Part shown: positions 6,360 to 13,513 of the stretch, piece after piece
Layout of the letters: each line of letters starts with the position of its first letter
Position numbering within the stretch: position 1 is the first letter of the stretch
Origin: DASQWP01 sp050697555
Lineage (GTDB): Bacteria; Actinomycetota; Thermoleophilia; Gaiellales; Gaiellaceae
Assembly: GCA_050697555.1 (NCBI GenBank)
Contig: JBOHAD010000060.1
Span: 1 to 14,088 of the forward strand
Reading direction: 5' to 3'
DNA: 14,088 nucleotides
Made by a program: the position numbers and the translations under genes
The notes under the pieces: generated by a model
The model's input: only the letters and a program-made list of their open reading frames with translations
What the model was told of the DNA's origin: nothing
Database searches by the model: none

Positions 6360-7135
6360 TCAGCGGGTGACCGCGCGGCGGTAGCGCCAGACCGAGAGCG
6401 CTCCGAAGACGGCGATGATGGCGAGCGACCAGACGACCGCGAGCCAGATGTCGTTGCCGGCCGGCGTGTCCAGGAAGAGCGCGCGCGCCGCGTCGACCAT
6501 GGTCGTGAACGGGTTGTTCTCCGCGATGGGCTCGAGCCATCCCGGCATCGACGCAACGGGCACGAAGGCGGAGGAGACGAACGTGACCGGGAAGAGGATC
6601 GTGAACCCGTACGCGTTGGACGCCTCGGGCGACGAGGCGGCTAGGCCGATGAAGGCGAACACCCACGAGAAGGCATAGCCGACCAGGAGTAGCAGCGCGA
6701 TGCCGGCGACCACCTCCCGGAACGCCGTTCGCGAATCGGAACCCGACCGCGATCCCGACCGGGAACATGACGACGAGTTGGATCACGTTCGTCCCGACGT
6801 CAGCCGATATCCCGCCCGGTGACGACCGCCGGACCCCACATCGGGAGCGAGCGGAAGCGGTCGATCAGACCCTTCTTCAGGTCCTCGGCGAGCCCGAGCG
6901 CGGTGACGAATCCTCCGAAGACCATCGACTGGACGATGATTCCCGGCATGAGAAAGTCGACGTAGTCGAGGCCCGGCGTCTCGATCGCGCCGCCGAAGAC
7001 GTAGACGAAGAGCAGCACGAACATGACCGGCTGCACGGTGAAGCCGATCAGGAGATCGGGCTGGCGCCGGATGCGCAGCAGGCTGCGCTTCCCCAGCACG
7101 AGCGTGTCGGAGAGCCCGTGCTGAAGCGCGGTCAC
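6360..7135 (-). pseudogene. ABC-2 type permease (DrrB-like), two frameshifts
   Basis: This is the membrane subunit of a DrrAB-like drug or lipid exporter. The first piece (7135-6800) starts at a GTG overlapping the ATPase stop in GTGA. It contains a membrane segment (IGFTVQPVMFVLLFVYVFGG) and the family motif GLIDRFRSLPM, then hits TGA. A middle piece continues in another frame (DVGTNVIQLVVMFPVGIAVG), and the last piece (VVAGIALLLLVGYAFSWVFA to VWRYRRAVTR) is in the third frame. Removing one base near 6804-6805 and one near 6721-6722 restores a continuous protein of 257 residues, the normal family length. Conservation is good on both sides of each break. This points either to very recent inactivation or to sequencing error. 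As written, no full-length permease can be made. Confidence 0.8.
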
Positions 7136-8121
7136 TGACGAACGGCCTCCTCTCCGACGGCGGCCTCTTCGCCCTCGCCCTCCGCCTCGGCCGCGTGCCC
7201 GGTCAGCTTCAGGAAAACGTCGTCGAGCGTCGGCCGGCGCACGGCAATGTCGTCGATGCCGATCCCGGCCTCGTCCAGCCGCCGGACCGCATCGGCGATC
7301 GCGCCGCGGCGCCGAAGCAGCGGCACGCGCAGCGAGCCGTTCTCGCAGAAGGGCGCGCGTCGGCGATCGGCTCGAGGGCGGCGATCGCGTCCTCGTCGCG
7401 GTGACCGTCGTCGAGCTGGATCTCGAGACGGTCGCCGCCGACCTGCGTCTTGAGCTCGTCGGAGGTGCCCTCGGCGATCACACGCCCGTGGTCGATCACG
7501 GCGATCCGGTCCGCGAGGTGATCGGCCTCGTCCAGATACTGCGTCGTGAGGAGCACAGTCGTGCCCTCGGACACGAGCGCTTCGATCGCGTCCCACAAGC
7601 CGATCCGGCTGCGGATGTCGAGCCCCGTCGTCGGTTCGTCGAGGAAGAGCACTGGAGGGCGGGCGACCAGCGCCGCCGCGAGGTCGAGGCGGCGGCGCAT
7701 CCCGCCGGAGTAGGTGCGAACGAGGCGGTCTCCGGCATCGGTGAGATCGAAGCCCGCGAGCAGCTCGTGGGCTCGCTCGCGGGACGGGCGGCGGCCGAGG
7801 TGATAGAGCCGACCGACCATCTCGAGGTTCTCGAAGCCGGTGAGGTTCTCGTCCACGGCTGCGTACTGCCCTGCCAATCCGATCCGGGCCCGGAGCGCTG
7901 CAGCCTCGCGCACGACGTCGAGGCCCGCCACGCGCGCCGCCCCTCCGTCGGGCGGAAGCAGGGTCGTGAGGATGCGGACGGCGGTCGTCTTCCCCGCGCC
8001 GTTCGGACCAGGAGCGCGAGAACCGTGCCCGCAGGCGCGCGCAGGTCGATCCCCGCGAGCGCGCGCACGTCTCCGTAGGACTTCTGCAGGCCTCGGCTTC
8101 GATCGCAGCGTCCCTAGTCAT
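7132..8121 (-). pseudogene. ABC transporter ATPase (DrrA-like), three frameshifts
   Basis: This is the ATP-binding subunit paired with the permease downstream. The largest intact piece shows the Q-loop (IGLAGQYAAVDENLTG), the signature YSGGMRRRLDLAAALVA, Walker B with catalytic Glu (VLFLDEPTTGLD), and the H-loop region (TTVLLTTQYLDEADHLADRI), followed by the DUF4162-like C-terminal domain of DrrA proteins. Adding single bases near 8089-8092, 8005-8010 and 7350-7360 joins MTRDAAIEAE to LQKSYGDVRALAGIDLRAPA, rebuilds the Walker A sequence GPNGAGKTT, and joins the C-terminal piece PLLRRRGAIADAVRRLDEAG. The repaired protein has 330 residues, typical for DrrA. As written, Walker A lies in a different frame from the rest, so the gene is non-functional unless the bases are errors. 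Confidence 0.82.
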
Positions 8122-8170
8122 GGCCGAAAGGACTTAACGAGGGCGTACACGCGGTCGCACCAGTCGTCAG

Positions 8171-8207
8171 CCTCACGGCTTTCACCAACGGGCAGCGCGC
8201 AATGCGC
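8171..8207 (-). repeat. Leader element, copy 2 (upstream of ABC operon)
   Basis: This is the second copy of the element found before the cold-shock gene. A 22-nt block at 8171-8192 (19 of 22 identical to 61-82) is followed by GCGCAATGCGC at 8197-8207. It lies 50-86 nt upstream of the ATPase start codon, in the same orientation to its gene as copy 1. The 130-nt gap between the ATPase and DUF2277 genes holds nothing else recognisable. Confidence 0.5.
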
Positions 8208-8253
8208 ACTCCGGCGACAGCCGTCGCCGACTTCCGCCTGAGCCCCGAGGGGG

Positions 8254-8523
8254 CTAGACGGCCTGCCGTTCCGCCCAGCGGGCGCGCTTTCTTGCTGCCT
8301 CGAGCTCGCGGTCCTTCGACGGCGCGGAGGTCACCAGCTCCCCGAGGAGCCGCTCCGAGGCGGCTGCGACGGCGTCGACTGCCCGCTCGAACGCTTCCGC
8401 GTTCGCCCGGGACGGCTTCGTGAAGCCGCTGATCTTGCGGACGTACTGCAGCGCGGCGGCGCGCACGTCCTCCTCCGTCGCCGGCGGCTCGAAGTTGTAG
8501 AGGGTGTGAATGCTGCGGCACAT
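8254..8523 (-). CDS. DUF2277 family protein
   Basis: This 89-residue soluble protein begins MCRSIHTLYNFEPPATEEDV and continues ALQYVRKISGFTKPSRANAE, which is the hallmark of DUF2277. The N-terminal MCR(N/S)I and the NFEPPAT motif are the family's most conserved parts, and the length is normal. The start is set at the ATG at 8523 because the family begins exactly there; a longer frame upstream has no similarity. The ribosome site is weak. The function of the family is unknown. It is followed downstream by the ABC operon on the same strand, with a 132-nt gap that contains the leader element, so it is probably a separate transcription unit. Confidence 0.88.
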   Translation of the reverse strand: MCRSIHTLYNFEPPATEEDVRAAALQYVRKISGFTKPSRANAEAFERAVDAVAAASERLLGELVTSAPSKDRELEAARKRARWAERQAV

Positions 8524-8678
8524 GGTCGGGAGCCTACCGTCAGCCCTCGTGCTCGCGCTCCTCATGCCGACGCTGGTTCCGCGCGGGGAAGGTGGAAAGG
8601 CCTGAAGGACGGGTCGAAGCGGTCGACGCGCCGTCGCCGTGGCCGCTGCAGAGTCGACCTCTATTGCCACTCTCTACG

Positions 8679-8710
8679 GGACTGTGTTATCCAGAGACGA
8701 AATACAGTCC
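8679..8710. promoter_or_regulatory. Inverted repeat, operator-like
   Basis: GGACTGTGTT (8679-8688) and AATACAGTCC (8701-8710) are complementary at 9 of 10 positions with a 12-nt centre. It is AT-richer than its surroundings. It stands about 20 nt upstream of the possible regulator stub and upstream (156 nt) of the DUF2277 start. It could be a repressor binding site or an RNA hairpin. Confidence 0.4.
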
Positions 8711-8830
8711 AGGAATACCGGAAGGAGACGTGGGGGGAGCCGGACCACCGGGCGCGCGCATCATCGGTCGTGAGCCTGAGTTCGCGGCGCTGAAAGGTCA
8801 ATACCATTTCGCCAGGGAAGCCCAGGGCTT

Positions 8831-8864
8831 GGCTACCCGTACAGCTGCGCGAGTTCGGGTAGCC
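8831..8864. repeat. Perfect 9-bp inverted repeat
   Basis: GGCTACCCG (8831-8839) and CGGGTAGCC (8856-8864) are perfect complements around a 16-nt loop, about 100 nt upstream of the small plus-strand gene. There is no T tract and no tRNA fold around it. It could be a terminator-like or regulatory hairpin. Confidence 0.4.
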
Positions 8865-8966
8865 GCACCCGCGAAGACCTGAGAGCCGTATTCCGCTCCT
8901 CGCACGCCGCCGTCACGCTGGCGACGCTGACCGCATTCGATGCACAGGGGTCGATTGGAGGTGCGC

Positions 8967-9161
8967 ATGCACCCGCACCAGATCGAGATGTTCGCACGGG
9001 AGAAGCTCGCCGACCGCCTCCGCGCCGCCGAGCGCGCGCGCTCCAACGACGAGGCGTACTCCCGCTCCGCCAGACGCAGCGAAGCCGCGGAGCGGCGCCG
9101 AGCCGAGTTGCTCGCCGCTGGGCGCCCCGTGCCCGCCCAGCCCTGCGAGGAAGCCGCCTGA
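8967..9161 (+). CDS. Small charged hypothetical protein (64 aa)
   Basis: The protein begins MHPHQIEMFAREKLADRLRA and is almost entirely Arg, Ala and Glu after that (RSEAAERRRAELLAAG), so it is probably one long amphipathic helix or coiled coil. Short proteins with a similar MHP-xxx-ARE-x-DxxR-A start are common in actinobacteria, but no function is known to me. The start at 8967 is supported by GGAGG (8957-8961) 5 nt upstream, in preference to the in-frame ATG at 8940. It is followed by a 90-nt gap and then the cysteine dioxygenase on the same strand. Confidence 0.65.
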   Translation: MHPHQIEMFAREKLADRLRAAERARSNDEAYSRSARRSEAAERRRAELLAAGRPVPAQPCEEAA

Positions 9162-9250
9162 CGCGGGACGGGGACGTCACCGATGGATTTGTGTGAGTCC
9201 GGCGGTCATACCAACGAGTGCTCGACCGAGACCGAAGGGAAGGAATCCCG

Positions 9251-9847
9251 ATGAGCAACCGCCAAGCGATCAGGCTCCCAGGCGAACGGAAGGTGGGTCC
9301 GCCGCCCGTCGCGCCCGGGTTGGGGGAGCTCCTGACCGCGGTCCGCGCCGCCGTCGACGGTCACGCCGATTGGCGGCGGACCGCCGACCTCGTGGCCGGC
9401 GAGTTGCGGCGGCACCTGCCTTCGCCCGACATCCTCCCGCTCGCGCAGCGGATCGGCAACCCGGAGAGCTACCGCAGCCATCTGCTCTACACCGAGCCTG
9501 ACGGGGCGTTCTCCGTCGTCGGCCTCGTCTGGCGCCCAGGGCAGGTGACGCCGATCCACGATCACGTGACCTGGTGCGTGTTCGGGGTCATCCAGGGCGC
9601 CGAGTACGAAGAGCTCTTCACGCTCGACGACGAGCGCGGCTGCCTCGTCGAGGCGGGGACCAACGAGAACAGGACGGGCGACGTGAGCGGGTTCGCCCCG
9701 CCCGGAGACATCCACCGCGTCCACAACGTGGGCGACCGGACCGCGATCTCGGTCCACATCTACGGGACCGACGTCTCCCGGATCGGCTCCAGCGTCCGGC
9801 GTTACTACGATCTTCCGGTGTTGCCGGCCTCGGGCGATCGAGCGTGA
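9251..9847 (+). CDS. Cysteine dioxygenase family protein
   Basis: This 198-residue cupin enzyme matches bacterial cysteine dioxygenases, which use ferrous iron and O2 to turn cysteine (or a related thiol) into its sulfinate. The iron triad is visible: PIHDHVTWCVFGVIQG supplies H103 and H105, and PGDIHRVHN supplies H155. C109 lies just after the HxH motif, and ISVHIYGTDVSRIGSSVRRY carries the conserved Tyr and Arg region near the C-terminus. The start at 9251 has GGAAGGA about 7 nt upstream; an in-frame GTG at 9218 has no better signal. The stop overlaps the next gene in GTGA, suggesting coupled translation with the membrane protein. Substrate could be cysteine or 3-mercaptopropionate. It would add to the sulfite pool handled by the dioxygenase/rhodanese locus 3 kb upstream, but the two are separated by the ABC and DUF2277 genes and are not one operon. 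Confidence 0.85.
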   Translation: MSNRQAIRLPGERKVGPPPVAPGLGELLTAVRAAVDGHADWRRTADLVAGELRRHLPSPDILPLAQRIGNPESYRSHLLYTEPDGAFSVVGLVWRPGQVTPIHDHVTWCVFGVIQGAEYEELFTLDDERGCLVEAGTNENRTGDVSGFAPPGDIHRVHNVGDRTAISVHIYGTDVSRIGSSVRRYYDLPVLPASGDRA

Positions 9848-10992
9848 CCGTCGGCGCGCCGCCAGTCCGGGGCGGACGTCACATGACGCCGGGGGAGCGG
9901 CGGCGCGAGTGCTGCGGGGAGCGGCGTACGAGCTCGAGGCTGCATGCGCTCCTGGTCCTCGGCGTTGGGGTCGTCCTCGTGACGGGGGTGGTCGGTCTCG
10001 TCGGGAAGACGGCGAACTTCTCTCACCTGCTCGACGCCCTCCACACGGCCGACTGGGCCTGGCTCGCCCTCTGCGCGCCCGGCGTGATCGCCGCGTACGC
10101 GGGTTACATCGCGGCCTACCGTGACGCGGCGCGCGTGGCCGATGGGCCCGACCTCCCCTACCGCGTCGCAGGCGGGGTCGTGACCGTCGGCTTCGGCGCC
10201 TTCGTCGTCGGCTCGGCTGCCGGCGCGCTGGCGCTCAACTACTGGGCCCTCCACCGTGCAGGCGCGTCCCGGCGCGAAGCGGTACGGCGCGTGCTCGGCC
10301 TGAACACGATGCAGTGGCTCGCCCTCGGCGTTGCCGCAGCGCTCGCCGGGGCGGTCTCGCTTGCCGGAGTGGGTCGAGCTCCGGCGGCCATGAGCCTGGC
10401 CTGGCTCTCGGCCGTGCCGCTCTGCATCGCGGCTGCCGCCTACCTGACCTCGCCTCGCCTGGCGCCCCGGCTGACTGCGGAGCCCGAAAGGCCCGCCGGG
10501 CGTCGCGGCATACGCGCACTCCCAGGCTGGACGAGCTTCGCCCTTCGCGAGACCCTCGCCGACGCCCTCGGAGGCGTTCTCTACGTCCGCCGCCTGGTGA
10601 CCTCGCCGCGGCGCTATCCCAGCGGAATCCTCGGCTACCCGGTCTACTGGGGAGGACATCTTGTCTGTCTCTACGGCGGTCTCCGGGCCTTCGGTGTGCA
10701 GATTGGGCTCGCTTCTCTGATCCTTGCCTTTGCGACCGGCTACGTCGCCACGAGCCTGCCTCTGCCGGCCGGCGGCACGGGTGGCATCGAGGCCGCGATG
10801 ACCTACGCGCTCCACGCCGTCGGCGTCGCCCTCGCCCCCGCGCTCCTGGGCGTGCTCGCCTACCGCCTCTTCACATTCTGGCTCCCGATCGTGCCCGCAC
10901 TCGCTCTCTTGCCAGTCTTGCGGCATCTCGGCGACAGGCTGGACGAGCTGCGAAGGACCGCGCAGCTCGAGGAAGCCCCCGCGCCGGTCTGA
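9844..10992 (+). CDS. LPG-synthase-type (UPF0104) integral membrane protein
   Basis: This is a membrane protein of 382 residues with about eight hydrophobic segments (for example LHALLVLGVGVVLVTGVVG, LALCAPGVIAAYAGYIAAY, VGFGAFVVGSAAGALAL, LASLILAFATGYVATSLPLP). The loop SLPLPAGGTGGIEAAM is the characteristic motif of the lysylphosphatidylglycerol synthase transmembrane (UPF0104) family. The cytoplasmic aminoacyl-transferase domain of true MprF is absent, so a lipid flippase-like or transport role is more likely than lipid aminoacylation. The GTG at 9844 is chosen because it overlaps the upstream stop in GTGA, as in two other gene pairs of this window. The ATG at 9883 (369 residues) is the alternative and would begin MTPGERRRECCG. 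The link to cysteine oxidation is only by position. Confidence 0.82.
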   Translation: MTVGAPPVRGGRHMTPGERRRECCGERRTSSRLHALLVLGVGVVLVTGVVGLVGKTANFSHLLDALHTADWAWLALCAPGVIAAYAGYIAAYRDAARVADGPDLPYRVAGGVVTVGFGAFVVGSAAGALALNYWALHRAGASRREAVRRVLGLNTMQWLALGVAAALAGAVSLAGVGRAPAAMSLAWLSAVPLCIAAAAYLTSPRLAPRLTAEPERPAGRRGIRALPGWTSFALRETLADALGGVLYVRRLVTSPRRYPSGILGYPVYWGGHLVCLYGGLRAFGVQIGLASLILAFATGYVATSLPLPAGGTGGIEAAMTYALHAVGVALAPALLGVLAYRLFTFWLPIVPALALLPVLRHLGDRLDELRRTAQLEEAPAPV

Positions 10993-11021
10993 CGAGCACG
11001 GCTCCGCTAGCGTTGGTTTCC

Positions 11022-12518
11022 ATGGTCATGCGGGACGAAGAGGGAGCCGAGGGCGGCGCCGCGAGGTCCGGGCTAGCCGACTCTCCCGAGGCGACCGACC
11101 GGGCGCTCGCCGCCGCGCTCGCGGAGACGTCGCAGTGCCTCGTCTGCGTGTTCGACCGCGAGGGCAAGATCGTCCGTTTCAACCGCGCCTGCGAGCAGGC
11201 GACCGGCCTTTCGCGCGACGACGTCCTCGGGTGCGACGCGCGTGACATCGTGATTCCGCCCGAGGACAGGAGGATCTTCGGCGAGTTCCTCGCCGAGGTG
11301 TGGGAAACGCGCCGCCCCTGCCCCAAGGAGGGGGAGTGGCTGACGGCCGACGGCGGACGCCGCCTGGTCGCGTGGGCGAACGAGCCGGTCCTGGGGGCGA
11401 ACGGCGAGGTCGAGTTTCTCGTCACGACGGGCCTGGACATCACCGAGCGAGAGCTGAAAGCGGCCAAGCTCCGCAGGCTCGCAGAGGAGCAGGGAGTGCT
11501 CAGGCGAGTGGCGACCCTGGTCGCGGGCGAGGCCGAGCCGGAGGAGGTCTTCCAGACGGTGACCGAGGAGGTCTGCCGCCTGTTCGGGATCGCCTCGGCC
11601 ATCACAGTCCGCTTCGAGAACGCCGAGAGCGCGGTCATCGTGGGACGCTGGAGCGCAGCCCCGGTGGACGGGTTCGAGATCGGCTCCCTCGTCAGGCTGG
11701 AGGAGGGGCTCGCGATGACGTCGGTGCTCCGGACCGGAGCGACCGCGCGCGCGGAGGGCTACGAGCGCATCCCGGGGGAGCTCGCCCGCGCCGTGCGGGA
11801 AGTCGGCTTCCACTCCACCGTGGCCGTGCCGATCAGCCTCGCCGGGGCGACCTGGGGGGCGCTCGTGGCGGCGCTGCGAGAAGGCGACACGGTGGCTGCT
11901 GAGACTGAGAGCCGCATGGCCGACTTCGCCGAGCTCGTCTCCCTGGCGCTCGCGAGCGCCGACGCGCGCGAGAAGCTCGCCGCCTCTCGAGCTCGCCTCG
12001 TCGAAGCCGGAGATGCCGAGCGCCCGAGGCTCGGTGACGACGACGCTGCCGCTGCGGTCCTGCTCCTCGAGCGGGCGACCGAGGAGCTCCGGAACGCGCT
12101 CGAGGAGCTCCGTGAGCTTGCGCGGGGCCTTCACCCGGCGGTGCTGACCGAGCGCGGCCTTGGTCCGGCGCTCGAGACGCTCGCGGCCCGGGCTCCCTTC
12201 CCGGTCGACGTCGTTGCGATCCCTTCCGAGCGCTTGCCGGGGCAGATCGAGGCGGCCATCTACTTCGTCGTCTCCGAGGCGCTTGCGAACGCCGCGAAGC
12301 ACGCTCGTGCGCGTTCGGTGACCGCAGCCGTGAGGCGCGAGGACGGCCGCGTGGTGGTTCAGATCGCCGACGACGGGCGCGGTGGCGCCGACGCCGCCCG
12401 GGGCTCCGGCCTTCAGGGCCTGGAAGGCAGGGTGGAGGCGCTCGACGGGCGTCTCTCGATCGAGAGCCCCCCTGGCTGGGGGACAGTCGTCCGCGCCGAG
12501 CTGCCGCTGCCGCGCTGA
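11022..12518 (+). CDS. PAS-GAF sensor kinase lacking the phospho-acceptor H-box
   Basis: This is a cytoplasmic sensor of 498 residues with no membrane segment. A PAS domain lies at about 25-145 (VCVFDREGKIVRFNRACEQA to TTGLDITERELKA), a GAF domain at about 165-315, and a HATPase domain at about 390-497 with N-box EALANAAKHARA, G-boxes VQIADDGRGGADAARGSGLQ and GLEGRVEALDGRLSIESP. It belongs to the NarL-type HisKA_3 kinases, which normally carry ERRRLxRxLHDGxQQ before the helix leading to ELARGIHPAVL. Here AERPRL (333-337) runs straight into GDDDAAAAVLLLERATEELR, and the distance to LARGLHPAVL (H371) is about 25 residues too short. The H-box with its phosphorylated His is absent in every frame. 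It may be an inactive kinase, a dominant partner of another kinase, or a recent deletion. The start (ATG 11022 or 11028) has no clear ribosome site. Confidence 0.85.
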   Translation: MVMRDEEGAEGGAARSGLADSPEATDRALAAALAETSQCLVCVFDREGKIVRFNRACEQATGLSRDDVLGCDARDIVIPPEDRRIFGEFLAEVWETRRPCPKEGEWLTADGGRRLVAWANEPVLGANGEVEFLVTTGLDITERELKAAKLRRLAEEQGVLRRVATLVAGEAEPEEVFQTVTEEVCRLFGIASAITVRFENAESAVIVGRWSAAPVDGFEIGSLVRLEEGLAMTSVLRTGATARAEGYERIPGELARAVREVGFHSTVAVPISLAGATWGALVAALREGDTVAAETESRMADFAELVSLALASADAREKLAASRARLVEAGDAERPRLGDDDAAAAVLLLERATEELRNALEELRELARGLHPAVLTERGLGPALETLAARAPFPVDVVAIPSERLPGQIEAAIYFVVSEALANAAKHARARSVTAAVRREDGRVVVQIADDGRGGADAARGSGLQGLEGRVEALDGRLSIESPPGWGTVVRAELPLPR

Positions 12519-12599
12519 TCCACGAACGCAGGCGGGCCGAGAGCGCCTCGTCGGTGCGAACGGCGTCAGTTGTAGCGTCGCATGTAGCGTCCGGGCCGT

Positions 12600-12661
12600 A
12601 TGGCGAAGCTGACGCCCGAGGAAATGTGGGAAAGGATGCTGACCGGCGACTTTCCCCGGCC
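12600..12661 (+). other. Out-of-frame N-terminal segment of the cyclase
   Basis: It encodes MAKLTPEEMWERMLTGDFPR, which matches the expected beginning of this zinc-finger cyclase family (an acidic helix followed by a MLTGE-like turn). It is separated from the main frame by one extra base at its end. The ATG lacks a recognisable ribosome site. Confidence 0.6.
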
Positions 12662-12669
12662 TCCAGCGC

Positions 12670-13383
12670 ATGCGGCGAATGTGGGGCGCGCTGCCGTCCC
12701 CGCCGCGCTGCAAGCTCTGCAACGCCCCTTTCCGTGGGCCCGGCGGCGTGCTGATGCGGGCCATCGCCTACGGCCCGTCGCCACTGAACCGACGGCTCTG
12801 CAAGTGGTGCATACGCGCGGTTCACAAGCATCCCGGAGGCGCTGAGGTCGAGATCTCGGTGCTGTTTGCGGACGTCCGCGGGTCGACGGCAATTGCCGAG
12901 CGCATGCTGCCGGAGGAGTTCTCGCGCTTGATGGCACGCTTCTACGGGGCGGCGGCGGGGGTTGTCGACGAATGGGACGGCATCGTCGACAAGTTCGTCG
13001 GCGACGGCGCCGTGGCGCTCTTCATCCCCGGCTTCGCCGGGAGCGACCATGCGGCACGCGCGACTGCAGCCGCACGGGGCCTACTCGAGCGGACCGGTAA
13101 CGACGGGCCCGAGCCGTGGATTCCGGTCGGCGCCGGGGTGCACACCGGCAGGTGCTTCGTGGGCACGGTCGGGGAAGGCGATGCTCGAGACTTCACGGCG
13201 CTGGGCGACGCGGTCAATACGGCCGCGCGGCTTGCTGGCCTCGCCGGGGCGGGCGAGATCCTGATCAGCGCCGAGGCGGCCACCGCGAACGGCCTCGAGA
13301 CGACGGGGCTCGAACGACGCACGCTGGAGCTACGCGGAAAGGAGCAAAGCGTCGACGCGTGGGTTGCAAGGGCTCGGACATGA
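12670..13383 (+). CDS. Class III adenylate cyclase with N-terminal CxxC module (frameshift at N-terminus)
   Basis: The 237 residues readable from the ATG at 12670 contain two CxxC pairs (RCKLCNAPF, C14/C17; RLCKWCIRA, C44/C47), likely one zinc site. A complete class III cyclase domain follows: VLFADVRGSTAIAERM (metal Asp68), IVDKFVGDGAVALF (Lys108 and metal Asp112) and FTALGDAVNTAARLAG (Asp180, Asn183, Arg187). Lys plus Asp is the pattern selective for ATP, so cAMP is the expected product. No membrane segment is seen. The family normally starts earlier. A frame from the ATG at 12600 (MAKLTPEEMWERMLTGDFPR) fits that start but is one base out of phase. Removing one base in the CCCCGGCC run at 12654-12661 joins it to LQRMRRMWGALPSPP, giving 260 residues. 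The gene follows the sensor kinase by about 80 nt on the same strand. Confidence 0.85.
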   Translation: MRRMWGALPSPPRCKLCNAPFRGPGGVLMRAIAYGPSPLNRRLCKWCIRAVHKHPGGAEVEISVLFADVRGSTAIAERMLPEEFSRLMARFYGAAAGVVDEWDGIVDKFVGDGAVALFIPGFAGSDHAARATAAARGLLERTGNDGPEPWIPVGAGVHTGRCFVGTVGEGDARDFTALGDAVNTAARLAGLAGAGEILISAEAATANGLETTGLERRTLELRGKEQSVDAWVARART

Positions 13384-13513
13384 GCTTAGTCGGCGACCCC
13401 CGTCGTGGACGCCAACGTCTTCCCCGTGCACCAGGAGCTGACAACCTCACTTCGGGATCCGGAGCGTTTCCGCATGCGCCTCGGTCGATTGTCCTGAGTA
13501 GGCGCGGGGGCTG
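13384..13513. other. 130-nt gap between convergent genes
   Basis: No gene or strong hairpin terminator is recognised between the cyclase (plus) and the Ig-like protein (minus). Confidence 0.4.

Larger units (their letters stand above)
8524..8966. other. 443-nt stretch without a convincing gene
   Basis: This region is locally less GC-rich around 8660-8720. It holds two inverted repeats (listed separately) and a short plus-strand frame from the GTG at 8730 to 8882. That frame begins GGAGPPGARIIGREPEFAAL, like the N-terminus of an AAA-type LuxR/MalT or cyclase-linked regulator (usually VGRExELAAL). After about 20 residues the resemblance ends. The GGAAGGAG before this GTG is only 2 nt away, which is too close for efficient initiation. 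It may be the stub of a deleted regulator gene; this is a weak inference. Confidence 0.3.

Noticed and set aside
8800..8885. Possible tRNA or att site around the TTCGGGT sequence and 9-bp stem
   Set aside because: No cloverleaf, anticodon arm or 3' CCA-compatible acceptor stem can be drawn, and no integrase gene is nearby.
11073..12764. Long minus-strand open frame opposite the sensor kinase
   Set aside because: Composition is typical of a high-GC shadow frame and there is no recognisable domain; the plus strand encodes PAS, GAF and HATPase motifs.
13405..13498. Short frame reading VDANVFPVHQELTTSLRDPE, like the start of an amidohydrolase
   Set aside because: It is only about 30 codons, has no ribosome site, and the resemblance is too short to separate from chance.
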